A stretch of 64,000 bases of DNA from Hydrococcus rivularis NIES-593 (GTDB lineage Bacteria; Cyanobacteriota; Cyanobacteriia; Cyanobacteriales; Microcystaceae), in contig NZ_MRCB01000023.1 of the NCBI RefSeq assembly GCF_001904635.1, forward strand, positions 1-64,000, in the 5' to 3' direction. Shown piece after piece: positions 25,248 to 34,691 of the stretch. The notes under the pieces were generated by a model, which did no database searches, was not told the DNA's origin, and worked only from the letters and a program-made list of their open reading frames with translations. The translations under genes were made by a program, and so were the position numbers. Every line of letters starts with the position of its first letter. The first letter of the stretch is position 1.

Positions 25248-26621
25248 TTACCAAGGACTGCCGATTAAAGTAAAACTCGCCCAGTAGAAGGGATGGGAGA
25301 GATTGGTTTCTGGGCTTTCGGCTAAGGCTGGCGGCAGGGAAATATCTCCTCTAGAATTGACGAGTTGCCTTTCTCGTAAATAGACTTTTCCCTTGAGCAT
25401 GGAAATTTGTGTCTGTCTGAGCGCCTCTGCTTTTAGGGGTATATTTTTCAACTGTTGATAGAATTCGCTCATCAGAGCTAACGTTCCGGCATCGCTGACG
25501 TACCAAAGGCTTGCCAATGCCGATCGCACGCCCGATTGAAGGGCTAAACCAGCAAAACCCATCTCGGCAGTGCGATCGCCTACCGCTGTCTCACAGGCAC
25601 TCAGGACCAACAACTCTACGGGAGGCTCTTTCCAGCCTAGCTCGTTGAGCTGGTCTAGGGTTAATTTGCGATCGGAAAATTGAATGTATGAATCGCGAGG
25701 CTTTCCGGGAACAAAGTCGGCATGGGTAGCTAAATGAATGATTTGAAAAGGTTCGCGATCGCGTTGAACTTCTAAATTTTCGACAGTAAATTCTTCATTG
25801 AGAATTGTCTCTCCTTGCCAAGGATCGGGAGTAATAGCCGATAATTCTACAGCTACGGCAGGCAAAGAGGCTTGCTCTTTAAATTCGGTAGCACCCATTG
25901 CCAAAACTTTTGCATCGCTCAAATTTCCGCGACTTATCGGCGTTAGATAAAAGCCAGGAATTCGGGTGAGGCTGTATTTTTCTATTAAAAAACGCTCCCC
26001 ATCATATAAGGCAGCGAAGGGAAGCGTCCGCAATCCACCTCCGAGGCACATAATTAAAGTATCTATTTGCTCGGCTTCTAAGTAAGGCTCGATTGGAGAA
26101 ATCAGCCACCGATGCAATAACCGTGCCGAGGCAAGATAACCGTTAGAAAGATTGCTAAGTTTTTCGACAAAATCTTGGGAGACTTTTGAGAGCGTTTCTC
26201 GATCCGCTGCCCGAATTTCTTGACTAACTGGCGCTCCTTGAGGCGTAATCAAAAGCAAATTAAGTTGTTTTGGCTGCGACATTACCCATAGGACGGCGGC
26301 TTTTTTCCCAGTTTCTCTACTTATTTCTCTCAGTTTTTTGGCGATTTGTTCGGGAGTTAGCTTCGAGCTGGTAAAATCTTCCTCAAAATATTCCTCGTAT
26401 TGTTGTTCCCATTGACTTTCAACTCCAGTAATGACGCTGCCCCAATTCTGTGAGCCATCGCTTGTTGCTTTTTGGCGATTGTCTATCGTAAGTCTATCTA
26501 TACTGCGATCGCGCCCTTTACTAGGAATCGCTTGTGAATGACTGGTGAAGCTACTAATAGCAATGACGCAACAAATTGCTATGAAAAATAACAGAAGTTG
26601 TCTGGTTGTTTTTCTCAACAC
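25248..26621 (-). CDS. CHAT-domain protein with signal peptide
   Basis: A 457-residue protein. The N-terminal hydrophobic segment (LLLFFIAICCVIAIS) is a signal or anchor. The C-terminal CHAT caspase-like domain (about 180-455) has the His of HLATHADF and the Cys of LLVLSACETAVGD, the expected catalytic dyad, and the closing HPFYWASFTLIGSPW. The N-terminal TPR array common in cyanobacterial CHAT proteins is absent. It converges with rnc, 8 bp apart. A protease or signalling role is inferred. Confidence 0.9.
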   Translation of the reverse strand: MLRKTTRQLLLFFIAICCVIAISSFTSHSQAIPSKGRDRSIDRLTIDNRQKATSDGSQNWGSVITGVESQWEQQYEEYFEEDFTSSKLTPEQIAKKLREISRETGKKAAVLWVMSQPKQLNLLLITPQGAPVSQEIRAADRETLSKVSQDFVEKLSNLSNGYLASARLLHRWLISPIEPYLEAEQIDTLIMCLGGGLRTLPFAALYDGERFLIEKYSLTRIPGFYLTPISRGNLSDAKVLAMGATEFKEQASLPAVAVELSAITPDPWQGETILNEEFTVENLEVQRDREPFQIIHLATHADFVPGKPRDSYIQFSDRKLTLDQLNELGWKEPPVELLVLSACETAVGDRTAEMGFAGLALQSGVRSALASLWYVSDAGTLALMSEFYQQLKNIPLKAEALRQTQISMLKGKVYLRERQLVNSRGDISLPPALAESPETNLSHPFYWASFTLIGSPW

Positions 26622-26743
26622 GACTTATACATCTAACTCATACAAGTTTCAATTTAGTAGCTACAGCTACTCTAAATTATGCAAATAGCGCTACGGATCG
26701 AAATACTTTTTTAAAAGCAGGATGCGATCGAGATCCATTGTCA

Positions 26744-26825
26744 GAATTTCCAATGAATGCACTATGTATTATGGCTAATTAAACGGATTCGATCTAATTG
26801 CTTTTTTGATAAAGAATGCGATCGC
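26744..26825. repeat. Direct repeat downstream of the DUF1295 gene (copy A)
   Basis: GAATTTCCAATGAATGCA and CTTTTTTGATAAAGAATGCG are shared, in the same orientation, with 27509-27571. Copy A is 19 bp longer because it carries a degenerate family B end (GGCTAATTAAACGGATTCGA). Confidence 0.7.
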
Positions 26826-26845
26826 CGATCTAGCAATAATTTTTT

Positions 26846-27502
26846 TTATGAGGCGATCGCGCCCTTTTTTGTTTCTTGCGTTTTCGTCCCTACTAACTTT
26901 GGCAAGAACAATCCCGAATCGGCTTTATAGTCTTCAAATTCTCGATAGCGAGAAAGCGACTTATCTTTTTTGAGCATGTTGGGAACGAAAACGAGACTGA
27001 AAAAGAATCCTAAAATAACAAAGGGCAGCCAATGTTGAACCAGTAGAGCAAAGCTGAGATAAATTAATACTTCTCCGAGATAATTAGTATTGCGGCAACG
27101 AGCAAAGAAACCTTCTGTAATCAATCCGGGTCGATATTTAAGAGTGTAGTATTTTTGCGCGTCGCTGCTATAGTGTACAAAGACTCCGAATAGATTAATC
27201 GCAACAGCAGCAGCAACGAGAGGAGGTGCAGGTTCGATCTCGCGACTGATGAGAATAAAGGGCGCAACCCAATACAATCCCAGCAGGATAAAAGTCGTCA
27301 TGCCCATCCCAAAAGAAATTTCTTGTTCCCACTGTTTATCGGGATAGATGCGATCTTTGAACAGCCATATGAAACCGTAAGTTCCGTGAAGGGCTAGGTA
27401 AACCCAAGCTCCGGTAGTAAAGTTATCATAAACTACCATTAATCCGAGAATGACTAGGAAGGTAAAAGCTTTATGGAGATTGATTGCGTGTTTAATTTTC
27501 AT
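26846..27502 (-). CDS. DUF1295/isoprenylcysteine methyltransferase-like membrane protein
   Basis: A 218-residue polytopic protein with about five transmembrane helices. The C-terminal motif PGLITEGFFARCRNTNYLGE is the DUF1295/ICMT-type signature (RxxNYxGE), binding a cofactor (SAM or NADPH) in relatives. Its C-terminal residues AIAS come from a HIP1 site. The gene is enclosed by the direct repeats 26744-26825 and 27509-27571, so it may have been gained as a cassette. The substrate is unknown. Confidence 0.8.
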   Translation of the reverse strand: MKIKHAINLHKAFTFLVILGLMVVYDNFTTGAWVYLALHGTYGFIWLFKDRIYPDKQWEQEISFGMGMTTFILLGLYWVAPFILISREIEPAPPLVAAAVAINLFGVFVHYSSDAQKYYTLKYRPGLITEGFFARCRNTNYLGEVLIYLSFALLVQHWLPFVILGFFFSLVFVPNMLKKDKSLSRYREFEDYKADSGLFLPKLVGTKTQETKKGAIAS

Positions 27503-27508
27503 CGATCC

Positions 27509-27571
27509 GAATTTCCAATGAATGCAGTAGTAACGAACGATAATCGCTTTTTTGATAAAGATTGCGATCGC
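27509..27571. repeat. Direct repeat upstream of the DUF1295 gene (copy B)
   Basis: Second copy of the repeat described at 26744-26825, located 7 bp before the start codon of the minus-strand gene. It therefore overlaps that gene's promoter region and the leader of the fatty acyl-AMP ligase on the other side. Confidence 0.7.
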
Positions 27572-27627
27572 TCTTAGCGTAACCTATCCTATTGAACATC
27601 AGTTTCCAAATTCCAGACTCAAGAGGT

Positions 27628-29412
27628 ATGGCAAGTCCAAGAACCAGCTATTCGAGTATTGTAGAAATCTTGCGCGATCGCGCTCTCTCCCAACCCCAGC
27701 AAATTGGCTATACTTTCCTCGCCGATGGAGAAACCGAATCCGGTCATTTAACCTACGAAACCCTAGATCGACAAGCAAGAGCGATCGCAGCTTACATGCA
27801 AGCGTTAGGTGCCACGGGATCTCAAGCGCTGGTCGTCTATCCCTATCACGCTGGTTTAGAATTCATTGCCGCCTTCTTTGGCTGTCTCTATGCGGGAGTC
27901 GTCGCCGTTACCGACAATCCCCCGCGCCACGGCAAAGCACTCGATAAACTGCAAGAACGGGTCATTTCCTCGCAAGTAACCGTCGGCTTGACGACGAAAG
28001 AACTTTTAGAGAACATTCAAGAAAAACTAGCCCAAAATCCCGACTTAGCACCTAAATTAGCTCAAATCGACTGGATAGCCACCGATGAGATTTCTGCCGC
28101 TAGCGCCTCGGACTGGCACGAACCCAAACTGACTAGAGATACCCTTGCCTTCCTACAATACACCTCTGGTTCTACCGGAAAACCAAAAGGTGTGATGGTA
28201 ACTCATGGCAATCTCGTGCACAACTCAGAAATCATCTATCAGTCTTTCGAGCATCGGAATGACAGCCGAGGAGTGATTTGGCTGCCGCCTTCCCACGATA
28301 TGGGACTAATTGGCGGCGTAGTGCAGCCTCTTTATGGCGGATTTCCCGTTGTTTTGATGTCGCCCGTGGCATTAGCGCAAAAACCTTTATATTGGTTGCA
28401 AGCCATTACTCGCTACAAAGCTACTACTAGCGGCGGACCCAATTTTGCCTACGATCTCGTAACCCACCTAGTTACTCCCGAACAAAAAGAAACCCTCGAT
28501 CTCAGTTCTTGGGAAGTCGCCTTTTCTGGCGCCGAACCCGTCCGTGCAGAAACCTTGGAGCAATTTGCTACTACCTTCGAGCCTTGTGGATTTCGTCGGG
28601 AAGCCTTCTATCCCTGTTACGGAATGGCTGAGACGACTTTGTTTATTTCTGGGGGAGAGAAAAAAGCCCGTCCAAAGATTCAGTATGTCGATGGAAACGC
28701 CTTGGAACAACATCGCGTCATTCCCGTCGAACCTTCCCGAGAAAACGCGAGAGCGATCGTCGGCTGCGGTCGTCCGTGGTTGGGCGACAAAATTATTATC
28801 GTCGATCCCGATGCTTTAACTCAATGTCGCGATCGCTGTGTGGGAGAAATTTGGGTATCGGGTGCAGGAGTCAGCAAGGGCTATTGGAATCTACCCGAAG
28901 AAACCAAACGCAATTTTCAAGCCTATCTTGCCACGGGAGAAGGACCTTTTCTGCGCACTGGCGACTTAGGCTATCTCGACAATGACGAACTGTTTATTAC
29001 AGGTCGCATCAAAGATTTAATGATCCTATGGGGACGCAATCGCTATCCCCAGCCAATCGAAGCGACGGTGCAAAAAAGCCATCCCGCCTTGCGACCCAAT
29101 TGCGGGGCTGCTTTTTCAGTAGAATTAGCAGGAGAAGAACGATTGATTATCGCTCACGAGGTAGAACGAAGCTATCTACGACGCTTAGTCGTCGAGGAAG
29201 TCGTGGCGGCGATTCGTCAGGCAATCGCTCAAGAACACTCGGTTGATGTCTATGCGATTCAACTGTTGAAAACGGGCACCCTTCCCAAAACGACCAGCGG
29301 AAAGATTCAACGCCGCACCTGTCGGGCTAAATTTTTGGAAGGCAGCCTCGATGTCGTCGGCGAATGGCGCAATCCCCATCCAGAGGAAAATAGAATTTCC
29401 TATTTAGGATAG
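27628..29412 (+). CDS. Fatty acyl-AMP ligase (FAAL)
   Basis: A 594-residue adenylate-forming enzyme. The start is ATG 27628, preceded by AAGAGG; the upstream TTG is less likely. P-loop-like motif YTSGSTGKPKGVMVTH, AMP-binding FYPCYGMAETTLF, LRTGDLGYL and C-terminal GKIQRRTCR Lys. The sequence IKDLMILWGRNRYPQPIEATV and the overall length fit FAALs, which load fatty acids on carrier proteins as acyl-AMP, rather than CoA ligases. There is no carrier or PKS gene next to it, so the acceptor must be encoded elsewhere. Confidence 0.9.
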   Translation: MASPRTSYSSIVEILRDRALSQPQQIGYTFLADGETESGHLTYETLDRQARAIAAYMQALGATGSQALVVYPYHAGLEFIAAFFGCLYAGVVAVTDNPPRHGKALDKLQERVISSQVTVGLTTKELLENIQEKLAQNPDLAPKLAQIDWIATDEISAASASDWHEPKLTRDTLAFLQYTSGSTGKPKGVMVTHGNLVHNSEIIYQSFEHRNDSRGVIWLPPSHDMGLIGGVVQPLYGGFPVVLMSPVALAQKPLYWLQAITRYKATTSGGPNFAYDLVTHLVTPEQKETLDLSSWEVAFSGAEPVRAETLEQFATTFEPCGFRREAFYPCYGMAETTLFISGGEKKARPKIQYVDGNALEQHRVIPVEPSRENARAIVGCGRPWLGDKIIIVDPDALTQCRDRCVGEIWVSGAGVSKGYWNLPEETKRNFQAYLATGEGPFLRTGDLGYLDNDELFITGRIKDLMILWGRNRYPQPIEATVQKSHPALRPNCGAAFSVELAGEERLIIAHEVERSYLRRLVVEEVVAAIRQAIAQEHSVDVYAIQLLKTGTLPKTTSGKIQRRTCRAKFLEGSLDVVGEWRNPHPEENRISYLG

Positions 29413-29460
29413 ATGGCTTATTGAGTTGGAGAGTGGGGGAGGGAGGGGAGACAAGGGGAG

Positions 29461-29494
29461 ACAACCAACAACTAACTACTAACCAATAACTACT
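29461..29494 (+). repeat. Short tandem repeat before ABC permease start
   Basis: ACAACCAACAACTAACTACTAACC and ATAACTACT directly precede the ATG at 29495. Same repeat class as 15361-15397. No canonical Shine-Dalgarno lies in the last 20 bp. Confidence 0.65.
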
Positions 29495-30433
29495 ATGAAA
29501 ACTATAGAACAACCCATCTCCAAACAGAGCCGGGAAACGAGCAAACACTATAAACTTAAAAAGCAACTAACGCCTTATTTATTTTTGCTTCCCGCTTTAA
29601 TCGTGCTGGGAGTGACAGTATTTTATCCAGCCTTGCAAGCCTTTTCTTTGAGTTTTACTCGTTATGAAGGATTTACCCAACCCCCTCAATGGATAGGATG
29701 GGAGAATTTTCAACGGTTGTGGACAGATAAAGTCTTCTGGGAAACGCTAAAAAATACTTTTCTCTATCTCGTCGGCGTTGTGCCTATTTTGGTCGTTGCC
29801 CCTTTAGGGCTAGCCATTCTAGTTAACCGAAAACTGGGAGGCATTCATTGGTTTCGGCTATCTTTTTATACGCCCGTCATCATTTCTACTATCGTCGCTG
29901 GAATTGCTTGGCGGGCGTTGTATGATACTAACGGTATCTTCAATCAGGGGCTGAAAGCGATCGGTTTTACAGAGTCGATTCGCTGGTTGACTAGCCCACA
30001 ATTAGCCCTTTGGAGCGTGATGGCGGTAACGATTTGGAAAGGCTTGGGCTATTATATGGTTATTTATTTAGCCGGGTTGCAATCGATTCCCGCAGAACTG
30101 TACGAAGCTGCCTCCCTCGATGGTTCGGATGGATGGAAAAAGCATTGGTATATTACTGTCCCGTTGATGCGTCCCTATTTACTGCTAGTTGCGGTTATCT
30201 CTTCGATTTCTGCAATGAAAGTATTTGAAGAAGTCTATATCATGACTCGCGGAGGTCCGCTCAATAGTTCCAAGACGGTCGTTTATTACGTCTACGAGCA
30301 AGCCTTCACTGCTTCAGATTACAGCTATGGTTGCACGATCGGCTTAGTTTTGTTTTTATTCATTGTGGGATTGTCAATTCTCAACCTCAATTTGTCCCGC
30401 CATTCGGGAGGAGAGAGAAATTGGCAACTTTAA
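29495..30433 (+). CDS. Sugar ABC transporter permease (MalF/UgpA type)
   Basis: A 312-residue inner-membrane permease with six transmembrane helices and the ATPase-docking EAA loop ELYEAASLDGSDGWKKHWY. The N-terminal cytoplasmic head (about 30 residues) is polar. No partner permease, binding protein or ATPase lies beside it, so it is an orphan subunit here. Substrate unknown, probably a di- or oligosaccharide or glycerol-phosphate. Confidence 0.9.
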   Translation: MKTIEQPISKQSRETSKHYKLKKQLTPYLFLLPALIVLGVTVFYPALQAFSLSFTRYEGFTQPPQWIGWENFQRLWTDKVFWETLKNTFLYLVGVVPILVVAPLGLAILVNRKLGGIHWFRLSFYTPVIISTIVAGIAWRALYDTNGIFNQGLKAIGFTESIRWLTSPQLALWSVMAVTIWKGLGYYMVIYLAGLQSIPAELYEAASLDGSDGWKKHWYITVPLMRPYLLLVAVISSISAMKVFEEVYIMTRGGPLNSSKTVVYYVYEQAFTASDYSYGCTIGLVLFLFIVGLSILNLNLSRHSGGERNWQL

Positions 30434-30449
30434 GCGAACTCTCATTTCC

Positions 30450-30526
30450 GCAACCAGAACTTGCAGGTTAACGAAGAGACTTATATTCTTAATTAAGAGC
30501 GGATATAACCTGAGGTTGCTAGTTGC
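30450..30526. repeat. Inverted repeat between permease and Roadblock genes
   Basis: Arms 30450-30471 (GCAACCAGAACTTGCAGGTT) and 30505-30526 (TAACCTGAGGTTGCTAGTTGC) are about 80% complementary around a 33-bp loop. It may end permease transcription or act in the leader of the next gene. Confidence 0.45.
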
Positions 30527-30600
30527 AGCAATATTTCTCTAGCTCAAGGCAGTCTAGCTGCGATCGCAATTGTTGCACGAGCTTGAGAAAAAGTAGAGTT

Positions 30601-31224
30601 ATGAATCGGAAAATCAACCAAATTCTACGAGAACTTGCAGCTCGAACGCCTGGAATTGAGGGAGTCGTTTTGGTGTCGTCTCAGGGAAAACCACTCACGT
30701 CATCGATAGGTATAGGGTATGAAAGGGCATTGATTACCGCAATTGTGATGCTGAGCTTGGGAGAGCACATTCGTCAGGAATTTAGGTGGGAAAGGGTTCA
30801 AAAAATTTCCGTACAAGCAGAAGAAGGTTACATTACCCTAATTCCCTGCTACCAGCAGATTTTTTTGTTGATGAGAACGATTAAGGCTCCATTGGGTTTT
30901 TTCGAGGATGACCTCAAGCGCGCGATCGCAAAACTAAAAGCCGAATTTGAGAAAATTAATTCAGTCGAACTGGCACTGTTTTTAGACAATCCCCAAACTA
31001 GAAACGCCGACATAACGAAAACCCAGGTCGATTCGGCTTTCATCCACGATTGCCAACAGGAATTAGTAGAATTTATCGGTCCCATCGCTCCGATCGTTTG
31101 CCAGCACGTCCTCGCTCAAAATCCCGAATTGTCGGTATCTGACTTCGTAGAAGCCATAGCCAATCAAATTCCCGATCGACAACAAGCGATCGAGTTCCAA
31201 CAGCGTTTGCTCTCCGATAATTAA
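30601..31224 (+). CDS. Roadblock/LC7-domain protein
   Basis: A 207-residue protein. I chose ATG 30601 rather than the TTG at 30523. Residues 1-115 are a Roadblock/LC7 fold (RELAARTPGIEGVVLVSSQGKPL, then EEGYITLIPCYQQIFLLM). The C-terminal helical part (about 140-205, VEFIGPIAPIVCQHVLAQ and FVEAIANQIPDRQQAIEFQ) is a separate domain often found alone in cyanobacteria. Roadblock proteins usually regulate small GTPases; no GTPase gene is adjacent. Confidence 0.82.
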   Translation: MNRKINQILRELAARTPGIEGVVLVSSQGKPLTSSIGIGYERALITAIVMLSLGEHIRQEFRWERVQKISVQAEEGYITLIPCYQQIFLLMRTIKAPLGFFEDDLKRAIAKLKAEFEKINSVELALFLDNPQTRNADITKTQVDSAFIHDCQQELVEFIGPIAPIVCQHVLAQNPELSVSDFVEAIANQIPDRQQAIEFQQRLLSDN

Positions 31225-31259
31225 GCTCATCGCATTTCACGGGGGATGCGAGCCTCCTT

Positions 31260-31325
31260 TGTCACTTGTCATTTGTCCCTTGTCATTGGTTGTTTTTCAA
31301 ATAACCAATGACCAATGACTTTCGC
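31260..31325. repeat. STRR-type heptamer hairpin
   Basis: GTCACTTGTCATTTGTCCCTTGTCATTGG followed by CCAATGACCAATGACT. The arms GTCATTGGTT (31282-31291) and AACCAATGAC (31303-31312) are perfectly complementary. The GTCATTT unit is the same as in the rnpB insertion at 23622-23674. Confidence 0.75.
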
Positions 31326-31408
31326 TGATGCTCCTGTTACGTACTTCGCTAATTAGCTGTCAGAATCATACTATTAAAGATTAGAGAAATATAATTTAAT
31401 TTCGGTCT

Positions 31409-32320
31409 ATGCTCTTACAATCTACTCCAGCCGTAAGGCAATTTCTTGGCTTGGAAGCCACATCGACTTACGAAGCTGCCAAAGTCGTGATTTTGCCCAT
31501 TCCCTACGAAGCCACCACCACCTTTCGCAAAGGTTGCGAAAAAGGTCCCGATGCTTTGCTAGAAGCATCCGACCAACTAGAAGCCTATGATGAAGAACTC
31601 AAACGGGAAACCTGTATCGAAGTTGGGATTTACACCCACTCCGCCATTGCCGATACGCGCCAAAATCCCAATATTTCTGCCGACGAAATGCTAGCAGTCA
31701 CTACCGAAACTGTCTCTCGCTTCATTGCCGACAATAAATTTGTTATTGCTGTAGGCGGCGAACATGCGATTACGACTGGAGTCGTAAGAGCATACCAGCA
31801 GGCAATCGACGAACCTTTTACCGTCGTGCAAATAGACGCTCACGGCGATATGCGCCACGAATACGAAGGTTCCTTGCACAATCATGCTTGCGTGATGCGT
31901 CGGGTTTTAGAAATGGGATTGCCAACGCTGTCAGTCGGCATCCGCAGTATTTGTCAAGAAGAAGCACTATTAATCGAAGAAAAACAAATTCCCGTCGTTT
32001 GGGCGAGAGATATTACTAACAATCCGAATTGGATAGAAGACGCGATCGCGCAGATATCAACCCCTAAAGTTTTCATTACCATCGATGTAGATGGGATCGA
32101 CCCCAGTCTAATCCCCGGCGTAGGAACCCCAGAACCTGGAGGCTTGGATTGGTATAGCATCACTAAATTTATGAGGCGAGTGTTTGAAACCCATCAGGTT
32201 ATCGGTTGTGACATCATGGAATTAGCCCCCATCGCCGATTCCGTCGTTTCCGAGTATACCACTGCCAAATTGCTTTATAAATTAATCGGTTATCAAGCAC
32301 TTACTCAAGGATGGTTTTAG
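31409..32320 (+). CDS. speB: Agmatinase-type ureohydrolase
   Basis: A 303-residue arginase-superfamily enzyme. The dinuclear metal motifs are GGEHAIT, VQIDAHGDMR and ITIDVDGIDPSLIPG. It resembles cyanobacterial agmatinase (Sll0228 type), which makes putrescine and urea from agmatine. Related cyanobacterial members use guanidine or guanidino acids, so substrate should be treated as probable. Monocistronic by context. Confidence 0.85.
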   Translation: MLLQSTPAVRQFLGLEATSTYEAAKVVILPIPYEATTTFRKGCEKGPDALLEASDQLEAYDEELKRETCIEVGIYTHSAIADTRQNPNISADEMLAVTTETVSRFIADNKFVIAVGGEHAITTGVVRAYQQAIDEPFTVVQIDAHGDMRHEYEGSLHNHACVMRRVLEMGLPTLSVGIRSICQEEALLIEEKQIPVVWARDITNNPNWIEDAIAQISTPKVFITIDVDGIDPSLIPGVGTPEPGGLDWYSITKFMRRVFETHQVIGCDIMELAPIADSVVSEYTTAKLLYKLIGYQALTQGWF

Positions 32321-32361
32321 TCAATGACCAATTATTAAATTTTCGATGAAAGGATTGGTGA

Positions 32362-32382
32362 GAGTTAGTAGTTAGTGGTTAG
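32362..32382 (+). repeat. Short tandem repeat tract upstream of pyrH
   Basis: GAGTTAGTAGTTAGTGGTTAGTAG-type heptamers (TTAGTAG/TTAGTGG) in the gap before pyrH, complementary in sequence to the tracts at 15361 and 29461. Confidence 0.6.
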
Positions 32383-32562
32383 TAGATTGTCTTGTTCTTC
32401 TTCGGAGTCCCCCGTCTTACCTGCCTCTCCTGCTCTCCACTAACCAGTTCCAACTTCTGAATTCTTCCTTTTTCCAATAACAAATGACTAATGACTAGCG
32501 ACCAAAAATGCTATGTTTATGGGGAGAAAATTAACAATAGAGATCGTAGTTGCGGCAAAGGC

Positions 32563-33285
32563 ATGACTTACCATCGAGTTTTACTCAAGCTGAGCGGCGA
32601 AGCATTAATGGGGGATTTGGGTTATGGCATTGACCCCAAAGTCGTCGCAGACATTGCTCAGGAAATTTCAGATGTCGTTCAACTGGGTACCCAGCTAGCC
32701 ATCGTTGTTGGTGGTGGTAACATTTTTCGCGGGGTAAAAGCAGCCGCAGCAGGAATGGATCGGGCAACGGCTGATTACGTTGGCATGATTGCGACTGTCA
32801 TGAATGCCATGACCTTGCAAGATGCTCTAGAGCGAAATAATATTCCAACGCGGGTTCTCACCGCGATCGCCATGCAAGAAGTGGCAGAACCCTACATTCG
32901 CCGTCGAGCCATTCGCCACCTCGAAAAAGGGCGCGTGGTAATTTTTGGGGCGGGTTCGGGCAACCCTTTCTTTACCACGGATACTACGGCAGCGCTCAGA
33001 GCAGCAGAAATCGATGCTGAAGTCGTTTTTAAGGCTACCAAAGTCGATGGAGTCTACGATAGCGATCCGCACGTCAATCCTAGCGCCCGTCGCTATCGGA
33101 GCTTGAATTACGGTCATGTCCTTACCCATGACTTGCGAGTAATGGACGGAACGGCGATCGCTTTGTGTAAAGAAAATAACATTCCTATTGTTGTTTTCGA
33201 TCTTTCGGTTCGAGGCAATATCCTTCGAGCCATCAAAGGAGAACCTGTTGGAACCATTGTCGGAGGTTTTTGTGAAGTTAGCTGA
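32563..33285 (+). CDS. pyrH: UMP kinase
   Basis: A 240-residue amino-acid-kinase-fold enzyme phosphorylating UMP. I chose ATG 32563, giving [17 protein letters not shown], the usual start; the ATG at 32491 adds 24 atypical residues. Motifs: [21 protein letters not shown]-type [21 protein letters not shown], and [10 protein letters not shown]. It overlaps frr by 14 bp; pyrH-frr is a conserved bacterial pair. Confidence 0.95.
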   Translation: MTYHRVLLKLSGEALMGDLGYGIDPKVVADIAQEISDVVQLGTQLAIVVGGGNIFRGVKAAAAGMDRATADYVGMIATVMNAMTLQDALERNNIPTRVLTAIAMQEVAEPYIRRRAIRHLEKGRVVIFGAGSGNPFFTTDTTAALRAAEIDAEVVFKATKVDGVYDSDPHVNPSARRYRSLNYGHVLTHDLRVMDGTAIALCKENNIPIVVFDLSVRGNILRAIKGEPVGTIVGGFCEVS

Positions 33286-33820
33286 CGTTCAAGAAAACAT
33301 GCAAAAGACCATTGAAGCTACCCAGCGAGCGTTTAATACGATTCGCACGGGTCGCGCCAATGCTGCGCTGTTAGACCGCGTTACGGTAGATTACTATGGG
33401 ACTGAAACCCCGCTTAAGTCTCTGGCGAATATCAGCACGCCCGATGCAACCACGATTATCGTTCAGCCTTACGATAAAAGCAGCATGGCACAAATCGAAA
33501 AAGCTATTTCAATGTCAGATGTGGGTTTAACGCCGAATAATGACGGTCAGGTCATCCGGTTGAATATTCCTCCCCTAACCGCAGAACGACGCAAAGAACT
33601 GGTCAAATTGGCGGGGAAATTGGCGGAAGAGGGTAAAGTTGCCCTACGCAATATTCGTCGCGACGCGATCGATTCGGTGCGCAAGCAGGAAAAAAATCAC
33701 GAAATTTCCGAAGACGAATCCAAGGATTTGCAGGATCGAATCCAAAAAATCACCGATCGCTTTACCGCTAAAATTGACGAGTTACTGGCGGCTAAAGAAA
33801 AGGATATTACAACGGTTTGA
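33272..33820 (+). CDS. frr: Ribosome recycling factor
   Basis: A 182-residue RRF. Start is GTG 33272, supported by CGGAGG at 33261-33266 and by the standard N-terminus (M)[14 protein letters not shown]. Conserved [24 protein letters not shown] and the helical C-terminal [23 protein letters not shown]. It splits post-termination ribosomes with EF-G. Confidence 0.95.
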   Translation: MKLADVQENMQKTIEATQRAFNTIRTGRANAALLDRVTVDYYGTETPLKSLANISTPDATTIIVQPYDKSSMAQIEKAISMSDVGLTPNNDGQVIRLNIPPLTAERRKELVKLAGKLAEEGKVALRNIRRDAIDSVRKQEKNHEISEDESKDLQDRIQKITDRFTAKIDELLAAKEKDITTV

Positions 33821-33843
33821 TCCGACTCAAGAGGAGACTATCA

Positions 33844-34617
33844 ATGCAGGTCAAACGGCTTCTAGCTTTGTCTGATAATTACATTTTTCTCCTCCACGAT
33901 CGCGAACAAAATACAGCAGCGGTCGTCGATCCGGCAGAAGCTCGACCCGTCCTGCGCTGCTTAGAAACCCTGGGAGCGGAGTTGGTGGCGATTTTCAACA
34001 CTCACCACCACGGCGATCACGTCGGGGGCAACCGAGAACTGATACAGCACTTTCCCAACCTCTGCGTCTATGGCGGAGCAGAAGATCGCGGGCGAATCCC
34101 CGGACAGCACGTGTTTTTGCAAGAAGGCGATCGCGTTGAATTCGCCGGAAGAGTTGCCGAAATCTTTTTCGTTCCCGGACATACCCGCGCTCATATCGCC
34201 TATTACTTTCCTCGAGCAACAGCAGGCGATCCTGGAGAGTTATTCTGCGGGGATACGCTCTTTGCAGGCGGATGCGGCAGACTATTTGAAGGCACTCCCG
34301 CCCAAATGGTCGATTCTTTGAGCAAACTGCGGGCGCTGCCAGACAACACGCGCGTCTGGTGCGCCCACGAATACACCCAGAAAAATTTACAGTTTGCCTT
34401 AACGGTAGATCCCCAAAACTCAGACTTGCAAACCCGCTATCGCCAAGTGCAAGACGCACGCCAGCGAGGAGAAGCAACCGTTCCTTCTCTTTTGGGAATG
34501 GAAAAGCGCACTAATCCTTTTTTGCGATGGGACGATCGCGCCTTGCAGTCAGTCGCGAACAGCAACGATCCCGTTAGGGTTTTCGGTCGTTTGCGAGGGA
34601 TGAAGGATCTTTTTTAG
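33844..34617 (+). CDS. gloB: Hydroxyacylglutathione hydrolase (glyoxalase II)
   Basis: A 257-residue metallo-beta-lactamase-fold enzyme. ATG 33844 follows GAGGAGACTATCA; the ORF opens earlier but this start matches the family. Metal motif [10 protein letters not shown], then [30 protein letters not shown], and [13 protein letters not shown]. It hydrolyses S-lactoylglutathione in methylglyoxal detoxification. It lies 23 bp after frr. Confidence 0.95.
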   Translation: MQVKRLLALSDNYIFLLHDREQNTAAVVDPAEARPVLRCLETLGAELVAIFNTHHHGDHVGGNRELIQHFPNLCVYGGAEDRGRIPGQHVFLQEGDRVEFAGRVAEIFFVPGHTRAHIAYYFPRATAGDPGELFCGDTLFAGGCGRLFEGTPAQMVDSLSKLRALPDNTRVWCAHEYTQKNLQFALTVDPQNSDLQTRYRQVQDARQRGEATVPSLLGMEKRTNPFLRWDDRALQSVANSNDPVRVFGRLRGMKDLF

Positions 34618-34691
34618 CTCTTTTCTAGCTGCGAGCTAATCTCCCGTCGCGGCATAATAATATTTAGAGAGTTTATTGAGTCAAATTCCTC

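Noticed and set aside
25248-26621. CHAT protein as part of a defence module
   Set aside because: It is alone, has a signal peptide and no associated TPR-GSDM, retron or Cas gene.
31260-31325. Possible CRISPR repeat-spacer structure
   Set aside because: The units are 7-bp tandem heptamers forming a hairpin; no spaced 24-47 bp repeats.
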